Assembly: GCF_028204155.1 (NCBI RefSeq) | Contig: NZ_JAQLOI010000001.1 | Span: forward strand, 3,038,001-3,102,000 | DNA: 64,000 bases | From: Vibrio algarum | Lineage (GTDB): Bacteria > Pseudomonadota > Gammaproteobacteria > Enterobacterales > Vibrionaceae | Direction of reading: 5' to 3' | Shown here: positions 36,310 through 45,642 of the stretch, in pieces | How positions within the stretch are numbered: the first letter of the stretch is position 1 | How the letters are laid out: each line of letters starts with the position of its first letter | Position numbers and translations under genes: made by a program | The notes under the pieces: generated by a model | Told to the model about the DNA's origin: nothing | Seen by the model: only the letters and a program-made list of their open reading frames with translations | The model's database searches: none

Positions 36310-38532
36310 CTACATCGAACTGTATTTATCTTTAAGTCTTTGCCTGACTAACTCAGCGAGAGAATTAACTGCAAAAGTGAAGATAAATAAAATAAGTGCA
36401 GCCAAAAATAGAACGCGATAATGCGTATCGCCCACTTCTGTTTCCGGCATTTCAACCGCGATAGTTGCGGAAAGACTTCTCATCCCTTCAAAGATACTAA
36501 AGTCCATAATTGGTGTATTACCTGTCGCCATAAGCACGATCATCGTTTCACCTACTGCTCGACCGAGGCCTATCATTATCGCTGAGAATATACCCGGACT
36601 CGCGGTAAGTAGCACCACATATAATAACGTTTGCCATTGCGTGGCTCCTAATGCCAGTGAACCATCTGAAAGATGTTTTGGCACAGAAAAAATCGCATCT
36701 TCGGCAATGGTAAATATTGTTGGTATAACGGCAAAACCCATTGCGATACCAACAACCAACGCATTCCTCTGATCGTAATTTATCCCATGGTCAGCAAGGA
36801 ACACTCGAACATCGCCTTCAAATAACCAACGTTCAATATGAACTGAATAGACAATGCTGCAATAACTCACGATGAGGATGACAGGAATAAGGACAATGAC
36901 ATGCCAACCAACTGGTAGCTCACGCATTATCTTTTTCGGAATTATCCCCCAAAGTAAACTCATTACTATCGCTGATACGGGCAACATAATGAGTAGCACC
37001 ACCACTCCTGTAAGGTAGGTTTCCACTATAGGAGCCAACCACAATCCAGCGAGAAAACCAATAATCACGGTTGGAAGTGCTTCCATAATTTCTATCGATG
37101 GCTTAACGACTTTTCTCATTGAAGATGACATGAAATAGGCCGTGTAGATTGCCCCAAACACGGCTAACGGTACAGAAAACAGCATTGCATAGAAAGTCGC
37201 CTTCAACGTACCAAATGCAATCGGAACCAAGCTAAACTTGGCTTCGAAGTCATCGCTAGCGGAAGTTGACTGCCAGACGTATTGAGGTTCTGGATAGCTT
37301 TCATACCAAACTTCTCTCCAGATAGAGGAAAAGGTAACTTCTGGATGCGCGTTTTTCAGTTCATGAATGAATAGTTTGTCGTCATTAAGGCCAATGAGAT
37401 AGCTTTCATTATTAGACATCGCAACGGCATCTGGTAAGTTCGAATAAACTTGGCCTGAAAAAAGTTGATTCTCACTCGTCGAATAAAAACTTTGCATTAA
37501 ACCGTTGTCTGTAAAACTGTAAAATCCTTTACGATAGGTGTCTGTCAAAAGAATTTGATTACCTTCTCTCAACGAAAACTCTCGAATTTTAGTCAGTACT
37601 CGTTCACCACTTTTTAGCACATCAAACCATTGTGAAACGGTATTGTCTCTGTGTGTAACAAGTATTGAGTGCGCTCCAGAAAGCAGATTGATTTGCTTAA
37701 CAGCTTTGTTGACATTTCCACGAGATAAATCGACAAATTCTCTGGCTTGAAAGTCATTTTTAACGAGCTGAGCTATCATCAATCCATCTTCCGATATAAG
37801 GAACAACTGTTTTCCGTCCGGAGAAACATTCAGTTGATCGATACGAGAAGGTAATACTGGCAAATTCAGTTTATCTACTTGCCATGTTAACTCGGCGGAT
37901 TCTGGATGATTTTGTTGACTTACTCTAACCGCATTTACCTCACCAGAAGCGGATACTGCGACAAAGATGCCAACATCATCTTGAACAGAAAAGGCAAACT
38001 GTTTTATCGGGTTTCGTTTATCATCAACGACTATCGGATTTCCGTCATTAAAAACCTTTAGATTAGGAGTAAGAATGCGTCCGTCTCCGGTGAACGACAC
38101 GTTATATCTAGGTTTTACAGCGAGAACCTCTCCGATACTATTTGAATAACCATACCACCCTTGAGATTGAGCACTTTTTGCGAATGCGACTGGTTTTTTA
38201 AGAATACTAGTCGTCAATAATGTTTTAGCCACACCTTCTTCAAATCCAATATATTTCAGTTGACCCGTATCATCGAAAACAAACGCATTTTCGCCATAAT
38301 CTCCAACACCGATACCGATCGTTTTATTCTGTTGTTGATAGTTATAGTCGGATTTTAGGTTTACTTCTGCACTTGAGAATACCGGCAGGACCATAGAGAC
38401 AAGATAGAAAAAAATAAGAAGAATAGCTGCAAGGATACCAATGCCACCACTTTTCACGATAATACGAGCTAGGCGATCTTTAAGGTATCGAACCTTGTCT
38501 CGTTCATTTAATGAAAACTCGGCGTTTGCCAT
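36310..38532 (-). CDS. pstC: Phosphate ABC transporter permease PstC, extended form
   Basis: The other permease half, 740 residues instead of about 320. After a first helix near residues 32-52 comes an insert of about 380 residues with repeated strand-rich segments such as DGKQLFLISEDGLMIAQL and SNNESYLIGLNDDKLFIHE, suggestive of a periplasmic beta-propeller. The C-terminal 300 residues form the permease with SVPKHLSDGSLALGATQ. A Pho-box-like site lies about 50 bases upstream of the ATG. Confidence 0.92.
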   Translation of the reverse strand: MANAEFSLNERDKVRYLKDRLARIIVKSGGIGILAAILLIFFYLVSMVLPVFSSAEVNLKSDYNYQQQNKTIGIGVGDYGENAFVFDDTGQLKYIGFEEGVAKTLLTTSILKKPVAFAKSAQSQGWYGYSNSIGEVLAVKPRYNVSFTGDGRILTPNLKVFNDGNPIVVDDKRNPIKQFAFSVQDDVGIFVAVSASGEVNAVRVSQQNHPESAELTWQVDKLNLPVLPSRIDQLNVSPDGKQLFLISEDGLMIAQLVKNDFQAREFVDLSRGNVNKAVKQINLLSGAHSILVTHRDNTVSQWFDVLKSGERVLTKIREFSLREGNQILLTDTYRKGFYSFTDNGLMQSFYSTSENQLFSGQVYSNLPDAVAMSNNESYLIGLNDDKLFIHELKNAHPEVTFSSIWREVWYESYPEPQYVWQSTSASDDFEAKFSLVPIAFGTLKATFYAMLFSVPLAVFGAIYTAYFMSSSMRKVVKPSIEIMEALPTVIIGFLAGLWLAPIVETYLTGVVVLLIMLPVSAIVMSLLWGIIPKKIMRELPVGWHVIVLIPVILIVSYCSIVYSVHIERWLFEGDVRVFLADHGINYDQRNALVVGIAMGFAVIPTIFTIAEDAIFSVPKHLSDGSLALGATQWQTLLYVVLLTASPGIFSAIMIGLGRAVGETMIVLMATGNTPIMDFSIFEGMRSLSATIAVEMPETEVGDTHYRVLFLAALILFIFTFAVNSLAELVRQRLKDKYSSM

Positions 38533-38579
38533 GGCGAAATTTATCCTTTTTATCAGCGTCTCAATAATATTTCGTTTAC

Positions 38580-38599
38580 GTGACAGTTACATTACAATG
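38580..38599 (-). promoter_or_regulatory. Pho-box-like PhoB site before pstC
   Basis: Read toward pstC the sequence is TTGTAATGTAACTGTCACG: two 7-base half sites (TTGTAAT, CTGTCAC) separated by an AT-rich 4-base spacer, matching the PhoB direct-repeat rule. It is 48 bases before pstC and about 150 before the divergent ppk. Confidence 0.65.
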
Positions 38600-38750
38600 A
38601 GTATGTAGATAACTGAAAAATGTCAGCAATAATCAAAGTAGGCAGCATTGAAATAATTATGTAACAAAAAGGGCCTACCTTTCACTATCTATTTTTCCCT
38701 GTTTTAGGGTTCACCGGTAAAAACACCCTTAATATTTGTCGGAAGGTATC

Positions 38751-40853
38751 ATGAGTGCAGAAAAACTTTATATCGATAAAGAGTTGAGTTGGCTATCATT
38801 TAACGAACGTGTATTACAAGAAGCAGCAGATAAAAACGTACCGTTAATAGAACGTATTCGTTTTTTAGGTATCTATTCAAATAATTTCGATGAATTTTAC
38901 AAAGTCCGTTTTTCTGATGTAAAACGAAGAATCCTTATTGCTCAAGAACGCGGAAACCAAGATGATGGTAAAAACCTCCTTGCGAAGATGCAATCCAAAG
39001 CGGCTCAACTAGAAAAAGACTTTGACGAATTATACAACGAATTACTCTTAGAAATGGCTCGTCGCCGTATATTTTTAGTCAACGAAACCCAATTAAGCGA
39101 ACCGCAAGAAAAATGGATAAGAAAGTACTTCAAAGAAGAGGTATTACCCCATATATCCCCTCTCATAATGACTGAAGATATAGACGTACTGTCATTCTTA
39201 AAGGATGAATACGCCTACCTAACCGTTGAAATGAGGAAGAAAAAGAAAAAAGACAAAGCGCAATATGCTCTTATCGAGATCCCAACGGATCAATTACCTC
39301 GTTTTGTTATGGTTCCCGAACAAAAAGGGAAGCGTCGTAAAACTATCATCTTACTCGACAATATCATTCGTTACTGCCTAGATGACATCTTCCAAGGCTT
39401 CTTTGAGTATGAAGAGTTGCACTGCTACTCAATGAAGATGACTCGTGATGCAGAATATGACTTAGGGTTCGAAGTTGAACATAGCTTGTTAGAGCAAATG
39501 TCCGAAGGTGTCGCACAGCGTTTAACCGCTATGCCTGTACGCTTTGTCTATGAGCGAGATATGCCCAAAGAGATGCTTTATTTCTTGTGTGAGGCACTTA
39601 AAATATCTAACTATGACAGTCTGATAGCGGGTGGCCGTTACCATAACTTCAAAGATTTTATTGGCTTCCCAAATGTAGGTAGAGATTATCTAGAAAACAA
39701 ACCTCTGCCACCACTTACCTGCGCAGATTTTGAAGGCTATAACAACAGTTTTGAAGCAATAAAAGCCAAAGATATCCTGTTGCATTACCCCTACCATACC
39801 TTCGATCATGTCGCAGAATTAGTTCGCCAAGCCTCTTTTGACCCTAAGGTTCGTGGTATTAAAATTAATATCTATCGCGTAGCTAAACACTCCAAACTTA
39901 TGAACTCACTGATTGATGCTGTTCACAGTGGTAAAGATGTAACGGTTGTAGTGGAGCTTCAAGCGCGCTTCGATGAAGAAGCGAATATCGAATGGTCCAA
40001 AGTATTAACCGACGCTGGAGTTCACGTTCAGTTTGGTGCTCCCGGCCTTAAGATACATTCAAAATTATTGCTGATCTCTCGCCGAGAAGATGGTGAGATT
40101 GTTCGCTACGCCCACGTAGGTACAGGTAACTTTCATGAAAAAACAGCTCGTATCTATACCGACTTTGCGTTGTTAACCGCAGACAAAGACATCGTCGAAG
40201 AAGTACGCAACGTATTTGGCTACATTGAAAACCCTTATCGCCCGGTTAAATTCAATCACTTAATTGTCTCTCCTCGTAATTCCAGAAGTCGACTTTATAA
40301 ATTGATTGACCAAGAAATTGCAAACCAGAAACTGGGTAAAAAAACAGGTATTACACTTAAGGTTAACAACTTAGTGGACAAAGGATTAATCAGCAAACTG
40401 TATGGCGCGAGCGCGGCAGGTGTAAAAATAAAGATGATAATTCGCGGTATGTGCTCGCTTGTTCCTGGAGTAGAGGGAATTAGTGACAATATTGAAATCA
40501 TTAGTATCGTAGATCGCTTCTTAGAGCATCCACGAGTAATAATCTGTGAAAACGACGGCGACCCATCCGTTCACATCTCTTCTGCAGATTGGATGACACG
40601 TAACATTGATTATCGGATAGAAGTTACGGTCCCTGTGCGTGATGAAAGGCTTAAGCAACGTATTATAGATATAATCAATATTCAATTCACAGATACGATG
40701 AAAGCTCGTATTATCGATAGCAATATGAGTAACAATTATGTTTCTCGTGGTAATCGGAAGAAGATCCGCTCTCAACTGGCTATATATGATTATATTAAGC
40801 ACGTTGAAAAACAGACCAGAAAAGACAATGAGACACTTTTAGAAGATGAATGA
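38751..40853 (+). CDS. ppk1: Polyphosphate kinase 1
   Basis: Makes polyphosphate from ATP through a phosphohistidine. The 700 residues contain the two catalytic-region histidines in APGLKIHSKLLLISR and HVGTGNFHEKTARIYTDF. The ATG at 38751 follows GGAAGG; a TTG 15 bases upstream overlaps that site. It overlaps ppx by 8 bases, forming the classical ppk-ppx operon, and diverges from pstC across a region with a Pho-box-like site. Confidence 0.96.
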   Translation: MSAEKLYIDKELSWLSFNERVLQEAADKNVPLIERIRFLGIYSNNFDEFYKVRFSDVKRRILIAQERGNQDDGKNLLAKMQSKAAQLEKDFDELYNELLLEMARRRIFLVNETQLSEPQEKWIRKYFKEEVLPHISPLIMTEDIDVLSFLKDEYAYLTVEMRKKKKKDKAQYALIEIPTDQLPRFVMVPEQKGKRRKTIILLDNIIRYCLDDIFQGFFEYEELHCYSMKMTRDAEYDLGFEVEHSLLEQMSEGVAQRLTAMPVRFVYERDMPKEMLYFLCEALKISNYDSLIAGGRYHNFKDFIGFPNVGRDYLENKPLPPLTCADFEGYNNSFEAIKAKDILLHYPYHTFDHVAELVRQASFDPKVRGIKINIYRVAKHSKLMNSLIDAVHSGKDVTVVVELQARFDEEANIEWSKVLTDAGVHVQFGAPGLKIHSKLLLISRREDGEIVRYAHVGTGNFHEKTARIYTDFALLTADKDIVEEVRNVFGYIENPYRPVKFNHLIVSPRNSRSRLYKLIDQEIANQKLGKKTGITLKVNNLVDKGLISKLYGASAAGVKIKMIIRGMCSLVPGVEGISDNIEIISIVDRFLEHPRVIICENDGDPSVHISSADWMTRNIDYRIEVTVPVRDERLKQRIIDIINIQFTDTMKARIIDSNMSNNYVSRGNRKKIRSQLAIYDYIKHVEKQTRKDNETLLEDE

Positions 40854-42357
40854 AAAAATAGACCTTCAAAGACGTAGAGTGGCAGCAATCGATTTAGGTT
40901 CAAACAGCTTTCATATGGTTGTTGCGCATATTGTTGGAGAAGATCTACAAATCGTGAGTCGTCACAAGCAACGTGTGCGGCTTGCTTCTGGTTTAAACCC
41001 GAAAGACAAGCTACTTAATGAAGAGTCTATCGTTCGAGGCTTAGAATGCCTGACGATGTTTGCAGAACGTCTACAAGGGTTTAAACCCGAGAATGTCCGA
41101 ATTGCAGCAACCCACACATTAAGACAAGCACGAAATGCCAACATTTTTATGCGCCGAGCCCGAGAAGTACTGCCCTTTCCGATAGAAATCATTTCAGGTG
41201 TTGAGGAGGCTCGTCTTATTTACGCCGGCGTTGCTCATACCCAACCAGAATCAAAAAGTAAACTCGTCATTGATATTGGTGGTGGTAGCACAGAAATGAT
41301 CATCGGCCAAGAATTCGAGCCAGAATTAGTTAATAGCACACTAATGGGTTGTGTCAGTTTTACGAATCAATTTTTTGCCAATGGAAAGCTATCTAAAGGC
41401 AACTTCGCTCACGCTAGCATCGCTAGCCAACAAAGATTTGAGTCACTTGTTAAACCTTATCGCAAAAAGGGCTGGGAAGCTGCCATTGGATCATCAGGCA
41501 CGATTAAAGCAATACGGGAAGTGTTAATTGGCCTAGGTTTTGAAGATGGTGTGATTACTCAAAAACGTCTCGTGAAGCTTATTGATACGCTTTGTGCATT
41601 TGATTCTATCGACGACATTGATCTTCAAGGTTTAACCATCGAACGTAAGCCCGTGTTTGCAGCAGGTGTTGCTATCCTTGAATCTATCGTTACTGGCCTT
41701 GGTATTAAAGAACTGCATTTTTCCGACGGGGCATTACGTGAAGGTTTGTTATACGAAATGGAAGAACGCTTTGAGCGTTCAGATATTCGTATGCGAACCA
41801 CAGAGTATCTTGCTCGAAAACACATCGTCGATTTAAATCATGCCGACAGAGTGAGAAAACAAGCGATTAGCTTTTTAAAACAAGTTTCTTCTGAAACAGG
41901 AATCAAGAAAAGTGGTGAACTCGCCTCTTTACTTGGTTGGGGTGCTCTTTTGCATGAAGTGGGACTGAGTATCAGCTACCAAGGGCTTCATCGTCACTCT
42001 AGTTATATATTGCAACACACAACAATGCCTGGATTTAACCAAGAGCAGCAACTTGTACTTGCCACTCTCGCTCGCTTTCAGCGCAAATCGCTTAAACTGC
42101 AAGAGATGCAAGAGTTTAATCTATTCAAAAAGAAACAGATTATTCAACTGATTCGAATTTTGCGCCTTGCCATTGTATTGAATGGTCAACGCAACGAAGA
42201 AGGCCTACCAGAGCTAACACTCAACATCAAAAATGATGACCATTGGAAAATCGAGTGTGAAGATATAGATTGGCTCGAAAACAACAAACTCCTTCAAGCC
42301 GACTTGAAAACAGAAAGTGATTTTTGGCAGAAAGTGGATTGGAAGATTAGTTTTTAA
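40846..42357 (+). CDS. ppx: Exopolyphosphatase
   Basis: Releases terminal phosphate from polyphosphate, and may act on (p)ppGpp precursors. The actin-like ATPase fold shows AAIDLGSNSFHMVVAHIVG at the N-terminus and VIDIGGGSTEMIIG near residue 140. The 503 residues match the PPX/GppA family. It is translationally coupled to ppk1 and ends 3 bases from the convergent pstS stop. Confidence 0.96.
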   Translation: MNEKIDLQRRRVAAIDLGSNSFHMVVAHIVGEDLQIVSRHKQRVRLASGLNPKDKLLNEESIVRGLECLTMFAERLQGFKPENVRIAATHTLRQARNANIFMRRAREVLPFPIEIISGVEEARLIYAGVAHTQPESKSKLVIDIGGGSTEMIIGQEFEPELVNSTLMGCVSFTNQFFANGKLSKGNFAHASIASQQRFESLVKPYRKKGWEAAIGSSGTIKAIREVLIGLGFEDGVITQKRLVKLIDTLCAFDSIDDIDLQGLTIERKPVFAAGVAILESIVTGLGIKELHFSDGALREGLLYEMEERFERSDIRMRTTEYLARKHIVDLNHADRVRKQAISFLKQVSSETGIKKSGELASLLGWGALLHEVGLSISYQGLHRHSSYILQHTTMPGFNQEQQLVLATLARFQRKSLKLQEMQEFNLFKKKQIIQLIRILRLAIVLNGQRNEEGLPELTLNIKNDDHWKIECEDIDWLENNKLLQADLKTESDFWQKVDWKISF

Positions 42358-42360
42358 TCA

Positions 42361-43332
42361 TTATAAGCCAATTCTCTTCAACTCATCATCTGCTAACTCC
42401 GCAGATATAGCGACATAACCGTCTTTTTCGACGACTGCCTGTCCCTGCTTTGAATATATAAATCGGATAAATTCTGTTTCAATCAGTGACAACCGTTTAC
42501 TTGGATGTTTATTAATATACACATATAGGAAACGGGATAACGGATATTCACCACTTAAAATCGTTTCTTCATTGGCGTCTACATAGTTATTACCATCCAC
42601 AGAAATAGGCAGACGTTTTGCGTTTGAAACTCGATATCCTACTCCTGAATAACCTATAGTATTTATTCCTGACGCAACAGCTTGCACTACCGACGCAGAT
42701 CCTGGTAATTCATTTACGTTCCGTTTGAAATCGCCACCACATAAGGCCGTTTTTTTAAAATAACCATAAGTGCCTGAAACAGAGTTTCTACCAAATAACT
42801 GGATTCGACGTTTGGCCCATTCACTCGTAACACCTAACTGGAACCAAGATTCCTTAGAAACATTACTACCACAACGTAATGTAGAAGAAAAAATACTATC
42901 GATCTGAGCAAAGGTTAGTCCCTCGATAGGGTTATCTTTATGGACAAAAATTCCGATCGCATCGATAGCTATTTTTAATTCAGTTGGTTTGTATCCATGT
43001 TCCCGTTCAAATGCTTCTAGCTCTTTAAGGCGCATAGGTCTACTCATAGGGCCAAATTGCGCCGTACCTTCGGTGAGGGCTGGCGATGCAGTAGACGACC
43101 CAGAAGCCTGAACCTGAACATTAACATTGGGATAATAGGTTTTGAATGCTTCTCCCCATAAAGAGAGCATACTTGCTAAGGTATCAGAGCCTATCGAGGT
43201 CAAGTTTCCAGATAGGCCAGACACTTTATTATAATTAGGTAGATCTTTTGCTGACGTTTGAAAGCTTGTACAAACCAAGCTTACGACTATAAATAAGATA
43301 CGGACTATAGATGGCTTAATAACAACTCTCAT
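42361..43332 (-). CDS. pstS: Phosphate-binding periplasmic protein (PstS family)
   Basis: A periplasmic substrate-binding protein of 323 residues with an N-terminal signal segment (IVRILFIVVSLVCTSFQTSA). The phosphate-binding loop SGSSTASPALTEGTAQFGPMSRP and later NSVSGTYGYFKK match the PstS-like group. It lies 15 bases after phoR and so is read with phoBR instead of with pstCAB, a vibrio-type arrangement. Confidence 0.9.
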   Translation of the reverse strand: MRVVIKPSIVRILFIVVSLVCTSFQTSAKDLPNYNKVSGLSGNLTSIGSDTLASMLSLWGEAFKTYYPNVNVQVQASGSSTASPALTEGTAQFGPMSRPMRLKELEAFEREHGYKPTELKIAIDAIGIFVHKDNPIEGLTFAQIDSIFSSTLRCGSNVSKESWFQLGVTSEWAKRRIQLFGRNSVSGTYGYFKKTALCGGDFKRNVNELPGSASVVQAVASGINTIGYSGVGYRVSNAKRLPISVDGNNYVDANEETILSGEYPLSRFLYVYINKHPSKRLSLIETEFIRFIYSKQGQAVVEKDGYVAISAELADDELKRIGL

Positions 43333-43347
43333 ATATAAGATGAAATC

Positions 43348-44628
43348 CTATGTCACTATCAGTCTTTTGGGCAACACAAAAGAAAACTGGCTGCCGACGC
43401 CTACTTCGCTGCTAATATCCAGAGCTGAATCATGATGACTTAGTGCATGCTTCACTATCGCCAAGCCAAGTCCACTTCCACCCGTTTCACGGGATCGCGC
43501 TTTATCAACTCGATAAAAACGTTCTGTCAGTCGCACTATATGCTGAGGCTCTATCCCTTCACCACTATCTTCAACGTCTAGATGCGCACCCATATTGGTT
43601 TGATACCACTTAACGTGCACATCCGCCCCGTCTTGTGTGTACTTAACTGCGTTATAAACTAAGTTCGATATTGCGCTCCTCAACTGATCTTCATCACCAA
43701 GAACTTTTAGATTTAAATCAATATCGAACACAAACTTATGCCCTCTCTCACCACTAAGTGCTTGTGCTTCTTTTTCCAATACAGCAAGCATAGACGGAAC
43801 ATCAACGACCTCATCGAGATCATGCATCGGGGCCGCTTCTATCTTCGATAGTGTAAGAAGCTGATTGACTAGCCCATTCATTCTGTTTAATTGCTCGGTC
43901 ATCACGCCATGAGCTTTCGGCCACATTGGTCCAATAAGCATATCTTGATCTTCTGTCATCTCAAGATACCCCTGTAGAACTGTCATTGGCGTTCTTAGCT
44001 CGTGCGAAACGTTGGCAAAAAAATTACGGCGCATGCCTTCTAATTGATTCAATTGAGTGACATCACGTACTACCATCAAATGCTCGCCTTCTGTATACGG
44101 CACGATACGAAGCTCGAGCATACGTTCAACATTTAGTGGTGACCGCATTTCAAGTGGTTCAGAAAAATCGTTTTTACCTAAGTATTTGATAAAATCGGGC
44201 GTCCTGACTAAGTTTGAAATCGGCTGACCTGAATCATCTGGCCAACGAAAACCCAATAGGTGTTGAGCAAGCTTATTGCACCAAACGATATTCCCTTCAC
44301 TGCGAAAAACCACAACTGCATCGGGAAGTGATTCCGCACCATTTCTGAAGCGACGAATCAAATTCGTCAACTCTTTGCGTTTTTTTCGTTGTCTTTGACC
44401 TAAACGATAAATACCGTTAAACAACCCTTCCCAATGACCGGTACCAGAAGGTGGTGTGAGGCGTTTTTCATCCCACAACCAAGCGGATAATCGTATTTGA
44501 TTATGAAAGTGCCATAAAAGCTGAATTGCCGTGGCAGCTAAAAGCAACCACGGCATATATCCAAACAACCAGCCAATCATAACCCATGGTGTGTAAAAAA
44601 AGCTAGTGACCAGACTAGCTTTTTCCAT
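43348..44628 (-). CDS. phoR: Phosphate regulon sensor histidine kinase PhoR
   Basis: A membrane-bound kinase of 426 residues. Two hydrophobic helices lie at the N-terminus (about residues 10-40), then a PAS domain (about 95-190), a HisKA domain with the phosphorylated histidine in NVSHELRTPMTVLQ, and an ATPase domain with SGEGIEPQHI and GSGLGLAIVKHAL. It follows phoB by 57 bases. Confidence 0.96.
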   Translation of the reverse strand: MEKASLVTSFFYTPWVMIGWLFGYMPWLLLAATAIQLLWHFHNQIRLSAWLWDEKRLTPPSGTGHWEGLFNGIYRLGQRQRKKRKELTNLIRRFRNGAESLPDAVVVFRSEGNIVWCNKLAQHLLGFRWPDDSGQPISNLVRTPDFIKYLGKNDFSEPLEMRSPLNVERMLELRIVPYTEGEHLMVVRDVTQLNQLEGMRRNFFANVSHELRTPMTVLQGYLEMTEDQDMLIGPMWPKAHGVMTEQLNRMNGLVNQLLTLSKIEAAPMHDLDEVVDVPSMLAVLEKEAQALSGERGHKFVFDIDLNLKVLGDEDQLRSAISNLVYNAVKYTQDGADVHVKWYQTNMGAHLDVEDSGEGIEPQHIVRLTERFYRVDKARSRETGGSGLGLAIVKHALSHHDSALDISSEVGVGSQFSFVLPKRLIVT

Positions 44629-44685
44629 GTTAACTTTTCTACCATCTATTTATCCGAGAGCACCTATTGATTCGAAAATAGCCCT

Positions 44686-45375
44686 TTACGCTTTCGTTGA
44701 GAAACGATAACCAGCGCCGCGCACTGTTTGTACTAGTTTATCGTGACCAGCACCTTCAAGTGCTTTACGCAAACGGCGAATATGAACATCGACCGTTCTA
44801 TCTTCAACGTAAACATTAGTACCCCAAACGTTATTAAGTAGCTGCTCGCGGCTATAAACTCTTTCTTGATGAGTCATGAAGAAATGCAGCATCTTAAATT
44901 CAGTTGGTCCCATGTCCACAGCAGCATCATCAACCGTTACGCGGTGTGAAACAGGATCTAATTTAAGCCCCTGAACATCGATAACATCTTCTAACGCCGT
45001 TGGCGATACTCGACGAATCACGGCTTTCAGCCTAGCCACTAATTCTTTTGGCGAAAAAGGTTTCGTAATATAATCATCAGCACCAACTTCTAGGCCCCGA
45101 ACTTTATCTTCTTCTTCTCCGCGAGCAGTAAGCATCACAACAGGAATATGACGAGTAAGCTCTTCACGTTTAAGATGTTTAATTAGATTGATACCTGAAC
45201 CACCAGGTAGCATCCAATCAAGTAATATGAGATCTGGGTATGGTTCACACAGTTTATTGAGGGCAGCGTCATAATCTTCTGCCTCTACTGCTTGATAACC
45301 CTTTTGCTCAAGAACAAAACACAACATTTCTCGTATTGGTGCTTCATCTTCAACAACCAGAATCCTTCTAGACAT
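44686..45375 (-). CDS. phoB: Phosphate regulon response regulator PhoB
   Basis: An OmpR-family regulator of 229 residues. The receiver has the acidic pair in VVEDEAPIRE and the phosphorylated aspartate in LILLDWMLPGGSG; the C-terminal winged helix ends VHIRRLRKALEGAG...TVRGAGYRFS. Pho-box-like repeats upstream suggest autoregulation. It heads phoB-phoR-pstS. Confidence 0.97.
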   Translation of the reverse strand: MSRRILVVEDEAPIREMLCFVLEQKGYQAVEAEDYDAALNKLCEPYPDLILLDWMLPGGSGINLIKHLKREELTRHIPVVMLTARGEEEDKVRGLEVGADDYITKPFSPKELVARLKAVIRRVSPTALEDVIDVQGLKLDPVSHRVTVDDAAVDMGPTEFKMLHFFMTHQERVYSREQLLNNVWGTNVYVEDRTVDVHIRRLRKALEGAGHDKLVQTVRGAGYRFSTKA

Positions 45376-45425
45376 AATTAAACAACCTTTAAGTTTTAAT
45401 CAACGCTATGCATTATCTTCACTAA

Positions 45426-45444
45426 GTATGACACTTTTGTGACC
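45426..45444 (-). promoter_or_regulatory. Pho-box-like site before phoB
   Basis: Read toward phoB, GGTCACAAAAG and TGTCATAC place two GTCA cores 11 bases apart, the PhoB half-site spacing. It lies about 50 bases before the phoB start. Confidence 0.6.
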
Positions 45445-45467
45445 TTTGCAAACTATTTTTCACATAA

Positions 45468-45500
45468 CTGTCTCATCATCGTCACATCATCAAGTCATCT
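45468..45500 (+). promoter_or_regulatory. Three tandem 11-base Pho-box-like half sites
   Basis: CTGTCTCATCA, TCGTCACATCA and TCAAGTCATCT follow one another with an exact 11-base period, each carrying a GTC core plus an AT-rich spacer. The array is between phoB and rdgC, about 140 bases before rdgC. It fits tandem PhoB binding, with the direction of control unclear. Confidence 0.5.
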
Positions 45501-45642
45501 TAAAATACAAGACCCTAGCAACGATTATAAATCCATACATTGCATTTTTTAGTCACAATAGAGTTTCTTGGTATAAAGCACTCAACAAATTTAAATTAAT
45601 CCCCTATCATGTGTCGCCTAAATTTAAGATAAGAGAATGACT

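Noticed and set aside
45446..45640. 64-codon open frame before rdgC
   Set aside because: It covers the Pho-box-like repeats and AT-rich promoter region, with no ribosome site.
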